Shown here piece by piece: positions 7,372 through 12,728 of a DNA stretch of 30,960 nucleotides (the stretch's first letter is position 1; the number at the start of each line of letters is the position of its first letter). Under the pieces are notes generated by a model. The model made no database searches, was not told the origin of the DNA, and saw only the letters and a list, made by a program, of their open reading frames with translations. The translations under genes were made by a program, and so were the position numbers. Origin of the DNA: SLRI01 sp964576715 (GTDB lineage: Bacteria > Pseudomonadota > Alphaproteobacteria > Geminicoccales > Geminicoccaceae); NCBI GenBank assembly GCA_964576715.1, contig CAZNWE010000051.1:1-30960 (forward strand), written 5' to 3'.

Positions 7372-8622
7372 ATGGCGGCGTTCTTCAAGGACCCACGCAA
7401 GCGCGAATGGCTCAATCCCGCGGGTGCGGACCAGCCGCTGCGCAGCCCCATCCCCCCCGAGGTCCACGAGCGCGCTCGCCGCTACCGCCACGAGCGCCTG
7501 CGCCGCCAAGTCGCCGCCGCGGATTGTGCGGCCATCCTGCTCTACGATGCGATCAACATCCGCTATGCGACCGACGTCTCCAACATGCAGGTCTGGGCGA
7601 CGCACAACCCGTTCCACTATGCGCTGCTGTTCGCCGACGGCTACACCGTCGATTTCCAGTACCGCGGTGCCGAGCATCTGTCGCTGCTACCCGGCACGGT
7701 CGACGAGGCCCGCCGCGGCACGAGCTGGTTCTACGCGATGGCCGGCGACCAGACGGAGCGTCGCGCCGTTGCCTGGGCCGGCGAGATCGACGCCTTGCTG
7801 CGGGAGCATGGCGGCGTCAACCGCCGGCTCGCGGTGGACAAGCTGGAGCCCCTGGGCACCCGTGCGCTCGAGGCCCTGGGCATCATGCTGGTCGAGGGGC
7901 AGGCGCTGACCGAGCGGGCGCGATCGATCAAGAGTGCCGATGAGATCGAGCTGATGCGCTGGACCATCCGTGTCGCCGAGGCCGGGATGGCGCGGATGTA
8001 CGAGCTCTCCGAGCCCGGCCGCAGCGAGCAGGAGATCTGGGCCGAGTTGCATCACGAGAACGCGCGCTCGGGCGGCGAATGGATCGAGACCCGGCTCTGC
8101 ACCGTCGGCGAGCGGACCAATCCCTGGTTCCAGGAATGCAGCGCCCATGTCGGCAAGGCCGGTGACCTGCTGGCCTTCGACACCGACATGATCGGGCCTT
8201 ATGGCTATTGCGCCGACCTCTCGCGCAGCTGGACGATCGGGCATGCCCGGTTCTCCGATCGGCAGCGCGACCTCTATGCGCACAGTCTCGGGCAGATCGT
8301 CCACAACTCGGCGCTGCTGCAGCCGGGGCTCGACTTCGCCGCCTTCAACGCCGCCTCCTGGCGGATTCCCGAGCGCTTCCTCGGCAACCGCTACAGCTGT
8401 GCCGTGCACGGCGTCGGCATGGCCGACGAGTGGCCGCTGGTGCCGACCCACACCGACTTTACCAAGGCGCATGGTGGCTGCTTCGAGGCCGGGATGACGG
8501 TCTGCGTCGAAAGCTATCTGGGCGAACCCGGCGGCCCCGAGGGGGTCAAGCTCGAAACCCAGGTGCTGATCACCGAGACGGGGCCCGTGCGGCTGGACAG
8601 CTTCCCGTTCGAGGCACATTGA
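7372..8622 (+). CDS. dddP: M24-fold metalloenzyme, DddP-like (candidate DMSP lyase)
   Basis: A 416-residue protein of the creatinase/prolidase (M24) fold. Two things separate it from ordinary Xaa-Pro peptidases: the metal loop reads FDTDMIGPYGYCADLSRSW, and NIRYATDVSNMQVWATHNPF and GGEWIETRL..ERTNPWFQEC flank the active site as in DddP. DddP cleaves dimethylsulfoniopropionate to DMS and acrylate. The metal-ligand set is D270, D272, D282, H346, E380 and E395. D352 and Y341 lie where the proposed DddP nucleophile and sulfonium-binding Tyr lie. The spacing agrees with published Ruegeria DddP numbering as I remember it, at a constant offset of 25-26. ATG 7372, preceded by GGAGG, is preferred to GTG 7342. 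M24 fold is certain. DMSP lyase activity is probable rather than proven, since peptidase-like relatives exist. Confidence 0.75.
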   Translation: MAAFFKDPRKREWLNPAGADQPLRSPIPPEVHERARRYRHERLRRQVAAADCAAILLYDAINIRYATDVSNMQVWATHNPFHYALLFADGYTVDFQYRGAEHLSLLPGTVDEARRGTSWFYAMAGDQTERRAVAWAGEIDALLREHGGVNRRLAVDKLEPLGTRALEALGIMLVEGQALTERARSIKSADEIELMRWTIRVAEAGMARMYELSEPGRSEQEIWAELHHENARSGGEWIETRLCTVGERTNPWFQECSAHVGKAGDLLAFDTDMIGPYGYCADLSRSWTIGHARFSDRQRDLYAHSLGQIVHNSALLQPGLDFAAFNAASWRIPERFLGNRYSCAVHGVGMADEWPLVPTHTDFTKAHGGCFEAGMTVCVESYLGEPGGPEGVKLETQVLITETGPVRLDSFPFEAH

Positions 8623-8778
8623 CCGGCGGCACATTCCATCCCGTGACGCCTCGGCAGTGACGCTCGGCGCCCGCGCGCACTCGGCGCACCGCCGCCTGCC
8701 GGGTGGTCGGCTCGCGGCGCGGCTATCTCGCGCGATCGGCCGGTCGGTCGGCCAAGCGGACGCGAAGGGGTGACGGGG

Positions 8779-9288
8779 TCATGGCCTGGACCGCGGCGGC
8801 TGAGGCGCGGCGGCGGCGTGAGACGGCCCACGGCCCGCTGGGCCGACCCGCGCAAAGCTTGCAGCGTCGCCGGCGGATGCCGTGCCCGTGGTGGGCTGTC
8901 GGCCGTCGCCGGCCGCCGGCTCCGAGGCCGCCGTGCCGCCCTCGCAGAAGATGCGATGCAGCATGCCGACGACGGCGGCAGCGCGGCCGTCCTTGATGGC
9001 ATAGAAGATCGACCGGGACTGGCGTCGCGTCTGCAGCAGCCCGGCCTGCCGCAGCTCGGCGAGCTGCTGCGACAGTGCCGGCTGCTTGAGCCCGAGGTCG
9101 CGCTGGATCTCGGTGACCGACCGCTCGCCACGCGACAGATGGCAAAGCAGCAGCAGCCGGCTCGGATTGGCGAGCAGGCGCAAGAACTCGGCCACTTCCG
9201 GGGCCTTGGCCTTGAGCGCCTCGATCGCATCGGCAGCGGCTGGCCGTTGGCCAGCGGCGGCAGGCGGTGCTGTCCGCGGCTCGCCCAT
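8779..9288 (-). CDS. ArsR-family regulator, BigR/SqrR type
   Basis: A 169-residue ArsR/SmtB winged-helix repressor. The DNA-recognition region is SVTEIQRDLGLKQPALSQQLAELRQAGLL (57-85, in two helices), then a beta-wing RRQSRSIFYAI. It lacks the metal-site CxC of ArsR. Instead it has C49 (LLLLCHL) and C115 (HRIFCEGG), 66 residues apart, the same spacing as the two cysteines that form a per- or polysulfide link in SqrR/BigR. This points to sensing of reactive sulfur and derepression of sulfur transport genes. It is divergent from the YeeE/YedE-SulP genes, the expected targets. AAGGAGAG supports ATG 9288. An unusual Ala/Pro/Gly-rich tail of about 50 residues follows C115, where known members end soon after that cysteine. 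Confidence 0.88.
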   Translation of the reverse strand: MGEPRTAPPAAAGQRPAAADAIEALKAKAPEVAEFLRLLANPSRLLLLCHLSRGERSVTEIQRDLGLKQPALSQQLAELRQAGLLQTRRQSRSIFYAIKDGRAAAVVGMLHRIFCEGGTAASEPAAGDGRQPTTGTASAGDAASFARVGPAGRGPSHAAAAPQPPRSRP

Positions 9289-9342
9289 CTGGCTCTCCTT
9301 CCATCGGCGGCCGTCCGTCGTCTGCGACCGGGTCGGCTGGCA

Positions 9343-9375
9343 ATAGTTGCACGGTTTCGCTAATGCTTTAACTAT
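9343..9375. promoter_or_regulatory. candidate operator/promoter between the BigR-type regulator and yeeE
   Basis: This is the only AT-richer stretch between the divergent genes. ATAGTT (9343-9348) and AACTAT (9370-9375) are perfect inverted arms 21 bases apart. TTGCAC (9347-9352) and TAACTA (9369-9374), 16 bases apart, could be -35 and -10 for the transporter genes. In that case the arms overlap both boxes, as expected for a repressor site. I did not find the exact consensus I associate with SqrR. Confidence 0.45.
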
Positions 9376-9473
9376 GGGAGCGCTCGATGACGCGCAAGCC
9401 CCGATGGTCAGAGCTCCGGCCGTCGGCCATCGACCGCGCCAGGTGACGGCACCACCTCGACCCTTCGCTTCGG

Positions 9474-9932
9474 ATGACCAGGATCATGACCGAGCTGCAC
9501 TTTCTCTGGCCGCTGTCGGGCGGCCTCTTGATCGGCCTCTCGGCCGCCCTCTATCTGCTCGCTGCCGGCCGGATCGCCGGCATCTCCGGGCTCGCCGCCA
9601 GCCTGCTCGGCCTGGCCGATGGCGGCCGGTGGAGCGTTGCCCGGAGCCAGGCAGCCGGCTTCCTCGTCGGCATCCTTCTCGGTGCCCTGGCGGCGATGGC
9701 CTGGATCCGCGCGCCGGAGATCGTCATCACCTCTTCGATCGGCGTTCTCTTCGGCGGCGGGTTGCTGGTCGGCTTCGGGACGCGGCTCGGCTCCGGCTGC
9801 ACCAGCGGCCACGGGGTCTGCGGCCTCGCCCGCTTGTCGCCCCGCTCGATCGCCGCCACCCTGACCTTCATGGTGGTCGCTGCCGGCACCGTCTTCGTCG
9901 TCCGCCATGGGCTGGCGGGGTTGGGCGCATGA
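9474..9932 (+). CDS. YeeE/YedE-family transporter, first half
   Basis: A 152-residue membrane protein with about four or five helices. It carries the family signature RLGSGCTSGHGVCGLARLSPRS (split here as 104-123), with C109 and C116. YeeE/YedE proteins take up thiosulfate or related sulfur compounds through conserved pore cysteines. Full-length members have two such halves, and this gene together with the next makes the split (PmpA/PmpB-like) version. The stop overlaps the next start as ATGA, so the two are translationally coupled. ATG 9474 is used; ATG 9486 four codons later, with AGGA close before it, is an equal alternative. The divergent thiol-sensing regulator fits sulfur-responsive control. 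Confidence 0.88.
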   Translation: MTRIMTELHFLWPLSGGLLIGLSAALYLLAAGRIAGISGLAASLLGLADGGRWSVARSQAAGFLVGILLGALAAMAWIRAPEIVITSSIGVLFGGGLLVGFGTRLGSGCTSGHGVCGLARLSPRSIAATLTFMVVAAGTVFVVRHGLAGLGA

Positions 9933-10360
9933 ATCGCCTGCTCGTTGCCCTGCTCTGCGGCGTGCTGTTCGGTGCCGGGCTGGTGGTCTCCGACATGATC
10001 AATCCGGCACGCGTGCTGGCCTTTCTCGATGTCGCCGGGGCCTGGGATCCGGCATTGGCGTTCGTCATGGGCGGTGCCTTGATCCCCTCGGCGGCAGCCT
10101 ATCTCTACCGCCGCCGGCTCGCGAAGCCGTTGCTCGACGCGCGGTTTCATGTGCCGACCCAGCGGACAATCGACCGCCGGCTGATCGGTGGCGCCGTCAT
10201 CTTCGGTCTCGGGTGGGGCCTCGTCGGGCTCTGCCCGGGGCCGGCGATCGCCGCCCTGGTCAGCGGCAAGTGGCAGGCCCTGGTCTTCGTCATCGCGATG
10301 ATCGCCGGCATGGCGGCCTACCGCTTCATGCCGACGTTGCGGCAGAAGGCGACCGCCTGA
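9929..10360 (+). CDS. YeeE/YedE-family transporter, second half (DUF6691)
   Basis: A 143-residue membrane protein with about four helices. It opens with LVVSDMINPARVLAFLDVAG and has GLGWGLVGLCPGPAI (93-107) with C102, the matching pore cysteine of the second half of YeeE/YedE. The ATG overlaps the stop of the first half by the ATGA arrangement, so equal synthesis of both halves is expected. The two presumably form one transporter for thiosulfate, sulfite-like or sulfane-sulfur compounds. A SulP gene starts 30 bases after its stop, so the three transport genes are probably one transcript. Confidence 0.88.
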   Translation: MNRLLVALLCGVLFGAGLVVSDMINPARVLAFLDVAGAWDPALAFVMGGALIPSAAAYLYRRRLAKPLLDARFHVPTQRTIDRRLIGGAVIFGLGWGLVGLCPGPAIAALVSGKWQALVFVIAMIAGMAAYRFMPTLRQKATA

Positions 10361-10390
10361 GTCCGCCGGCGGCTCGGGCCTCTGGCTGCC

Positions 10391-12139
10391 ATGCCGGTCC
10401 GCCTCGCGCGCTACTTCCCGGTGCTCGAATGGGTGCCGGCGTATCGTGGCCAGACCCTGGTCAGCGACCTCGTGGCTGCCGGCATCGTCACCATCATGCT
10501 GATCCCGCAAAGCCTGGCCTATGCGATGCTCGCCGGGCTGCCGCCGGTGGTCGGGCTCTACGCGTCGATGGCGCCGCTGGTCGTCTACGCCCTCTTCGGC
10601 ACCAGCCGGACGCTCGCCGTCGGGCCGGTCGCGGTGATCTCGCTGATGACGGCGGCAGCGGCGGGCCAGGTGGCGCCAGCCGGGACGGCCGAGTATCTCG
10701 CCGCCGCGCTGATCCTGGCGCTACTCTCCGGGTCGATCCTCATCGCCATGGGGCTGTTGCGCCTGGGCGCCTTGGCCAACCTGTTGTCGCACCCGGTGAT
10801 CTCGGGCTTCATCACCGCAGCCGGGCTGATCATCGCGGCCGGGCAGCTCGGCCATCTGCTCGGCATCCGCAGTTCCGGTCACACACTGGTCGAGATCGGC
10901 GCCACCCTGGTCGCCGATGCCGGCACGGTCAATCCCGCGACGGCGGCGATCGGCTTGCCGGCGCTGGTCTTTCTCTTCTGGGTCAGGCGCGGGCTCAAGC
11001 CGCTCCTCAGCCGCCTCGGCCTGCCGCCGCGGGGCGCCGATCTCATCGCCAAGACGGGACCGATCCTGGCGATCGCCCTGAGCACGGCAGCGGTTGCCGG
11101 CCTCGGCCTGGCCGAGCACGGCGTGCGCATCGTCGGCGAGATCCCGGTAGGCTTTCCGCCCTTGACGGTGCCCGTCGTCGATCCCGGGCTCTGGCTGCAG
11201 CTGGTCGGCCCGGCGCTGTTCCTCAGCCTGATCGGCTTCGTCGAATCGGTCTCCGTCGCCAAGACCCTGGCGGCCAAGCGCCGCCAGCGCATCCGCCCCG
11301 ACCAGGAGCTGGTCGGCCTCGGTGCGGCCAATGTCGCGGCCGCCTTCTCGGGCGGCTATCCGGTGACCGGCGGCTTCGCCCGCTCGGTGGTCAACTACGA
11401 CGCCGGGGCGGAGACGCCGGCCGCCGGCGCCTTCACCGCGCTCGGCATCGGCGTCGCCGCGCTCACCCTGACCCCCTGGCTCTACCACCTGCCCAACGCG
11501 ACGCTGGCCGCGACCATCATCGTCGCCGTCTTGAGTCTGGTCGATGCGGGTGCCGTTCGCCGGGTCTGGGCCTACTCGAGGCGCGACGGGTCGGCGATGC
11601 TGCTGACCATCGGCATGACGCTGGTCGCCGGCATCGAGGTCGGTGTCGTCGCCGGCGTCGGGCTGTCGATCCTGCTCTTTTTGCACAAGGCCTCGCGGCC
11701 GCACGTCGCGGTGGTCGGCCTGGTGCCCGGGACCCAGCACTTTCGCAACGTCGAGCGCCATCGGGTGCTGACCAGCCCGGACGTCCTGTCGATGCGCATC
11801 GACGAGAGCCTGACCTTCACCAATGCCGGCTGGCTCGAGGAGACGGTGACCGAGCAGGTCGCGGCACAGCCCAAGGTCCGCCACGTCGTCCTGATGTGCT
11901 CGGCGGTGAACGAGATCGACCACTCGGCGCTCGAGACCCTCGAGGCGCTGAACCAAACGCTCGAGGAAGCCGGCGTCTTGCTCCACCTCTCCGAGGTCAA
12001 GGGCCCGGTCATGGACCGGCTGCAACGCTCGAGCTTCCTCGATCGGCTCAGCGGCCGGGTGTTCCTGAGCCAGTACGAGGCGATCGAGGCCCTGGCGCCG
12101 GCAATCCTGGCGGAAGCATCCCTCCAGACGGCGTCATAG
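10391..12139 (+). CDS. SulP-family anion transporter with STAS domain
   Basis: A 582-residue inner-membrane transporter of the SulP/SLC26 family, which moves sulfate, bicarbonate or other anions. The N-terminal transport domain has PQSLAYAMLAGLPPVVGLYA (about 37-56) and FGTSRTLAVGPVAVISLM, and a SVAKTLAAKRR loop then NVAAAFSGGYPVTGGFARS in the second half. A cytoplasmic STAS domain fills about residues 470-575, with NEIDHSALETLE at the position of the usual regulatory loop. Length is normal (about 550-600). Position behind the YeeE/YedE pair and a thiol-sensing repressor favours a sulfur oxyanion as substrate, but bicarbonate members look alike and sequence alone does not decide. Confidence 0.92.
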   Translation: MPVRLARYFPVLEWVPAYRGQTLVSDLVAAGIVTIMLIPQSLAYAMLAGLPPVVGLYASMAPLVVYALFGTSRTLAVGPVAVISLMTAAAAGQVAPAGTAEYLAAALILALLSGSILIAMGLLRLGALANLLSHPVISGFITAAGLIIAAGQLGHLLGIRSSGHTLVEIGATLVADAGTVNPATAAIGLPALVFLFWVRRGLKPLLSRLGLPPRGADLIAKTGPILAIALSTAAVAGLGLAEHGVRIVGEIPVGFPPLTVPVVDPGLWLQLVGPALFLSLIGFVESVSVAKTLAAKRRQRIRPDQELVGLGAANVAAAFSGGYPVTGGFARSVVNYDAGAETPAAGAFTALGIGVAALTLTPWLYHLPNATLAATIIVAVLSLVDAGAVRRVWAYSRRDGSAMLLTIGMTLVAGIEVGVVAGVGLSILLFLHKASRPHVAVVGLVPGTQHFRNVERHRVLTSPDVLSMRIDESLTFTNAGWLEETVTEQVAAQPKVRHVVLMCSAVNEIDHSALETLEALNQTLEEAGVLLHLSEVKGPVMDRLQRSSFLDRLSGRVFLSQYEAIEALAPAILAEASLQTAS

Positions 12140-12141
12140 GA

Positions 12142-12170
12142 TTTATAGCCTAGATCAAACCGCCTGTCAA
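12142..12170 (-). promoter_or_regulatory. sigma-70-like promoter on the minus strand
   Basis: On the minus strand TTGACA (12170-12165) is followed after exactly 17 bases by TATAAA (12147-12142), a near-consensus housekeeping promoter in very GC-rich surroundings. No minus-strand gene lies downstream. A transcript would start at about 12135, a few bases before the end of the SulP gene, and run antisense through its STAS region. It may be an antisense RNA promoter or a relic of a lost gene. Confidence 0.5.
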
Positions 12171-12310
12171 GCCGGCCGGGTTCGTTCGCCACGGGCTGTC
12201 CACCGATCCCACGGCAGCCTGCGGCCGAGCTGACGTCAACGCTCGGATGTTACCGCAAGCCATTGCTGCAAAACATCGATCGGCCATCGCTGCGACATTC
12301 TGGCAGCTCG

Positions 12311-12414
12311 GGTTCGTTCGCGGATCGCCCGGTTCGATCGTCGTCCGCCCAGGTTCGTTCGTCGAATCGGCGGGTTCGTTCGTCCCCTCTCGGGTTCGTT
12401 CGCGGGTTGGTTCG
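12311..12414. repeat. phased array of GGTTCGTTCG direct repeats
   Basis: Copies lie at 12311 (exact), 12331 (one change), 12352 (exact), 12373 (exact), 12393 (exact) and 12405 (one change). Starts are spaced 20, 21, 21, 20 and 12 bases. Another exact copy lies at 12179-12188. The sequence between copies is not conserved, so this is not simple tandem duplication. Spacing of about two helical turns puts five sites on one face of the DNA, as in iterons or cooperative regulator arrays. Confidence 0.75.
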
Positions 12415-12468
12415 TCGCCAAACCGGCCGAATGCGCCGCTCTATGCGCCATCAGCAGCGCTTATGGTT

Positions 12469-12606
12469 CACCGGGCGGCGAAGATTATGACAAATTGGCG
12501 CTTATAGCGGCGCATTGTTGGTACACATACAGCGTATAGCGGCACATGCGATCGCCCGATGCCGCACCGGGCGGCGCATTACCGGGCCGATTGTTGGTAC
12601 ACCTAC
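12469..12606 (+). repeat. two diverged copies of a composite repeat
   Basis: CACCGGGCGGCG occurs at 12469-12480 and 12565-12576. ATTGTTGGTACACATAC at 12514-12530 recurs with one change at 12590-12606. The order is the same in both, but the inner spacing differs (33 and 13 bases between elements), as if one copy gained or lost about 20 bases. An imperfect palindrome, ATTAC-N11-GTAAT (12609-12629), follows the second copy. Confidence 0.6.
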
Positions 12607-12668
12607 GTATTACCATAAGGGTTCGTAATGACAAGGTGGTGGCGTCGGCAGGTCGAGCGGTGGCCATC

Positions 12669-12699
12669 TTGACCTTCCAGCAGCTGGAAGCCCCATATG
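12669..12699 (+). promoter_or_regulatory. CueR/HmrR-type copper operator and promoter
   Basis: TTGACC (12669-12674) overlaps the perfect palindrome CTTCCAGC-A-GCTGGAAG (12674-12690), followed by CATATG (12694-12699). The 19-base spacer between -35 and -10 is the elongated spacing typical of MerR-family promoters, and the palindrome is the CueR/HmrR consensus almost letter for letter. Cu(I)-bound CueR would twist this DNA to switch on copA. The site lies 30 bases before copA ATG 12729, which rules out the upstream starts. No cueR/hmrR gene is in the window. Confidence 0.85.
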
Positions 12700-12728
12700 C
12701 CGATCTCGACAACGAAAAGGCGGGCACG

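Larger units (their letters stand above)
12140..12728. other. 589-base gene-free region with repeats, upstream of copA
   Basis: No believable gene lies here. Open frames across it are short, change character at each repeat and resemble no family. It holds, in order: a near-consensus minus-strand promoter (12142-12170), a lone copy of GGTTCGTTCG (12179-12188), a phased array of the same 10-mer (12311-12414), paired longer repeats (12469-12606), and the copper operator and promoter of copA (12669-12699). TATAGCGG also recurs at 12503 and 12535. The concentration of signals suggests a composite regulatory region or the remains of a mobile or replicative element. Confidence 0.6.

Noticed and set aside
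12311..12414. A CRISPR array as the explanation of the repeats
   Set aside because: Repeat units are only 10 bases with 10-11 base gaps, and there are no cas genes in the window.
12546..12728. A 61-codon N-terminal extension of copA
   Set aside because: It contains the copper-responsive promoter and two repeat elements and resembles no copper ATPase N-terminus. ATG 12729 gives the normal protein.
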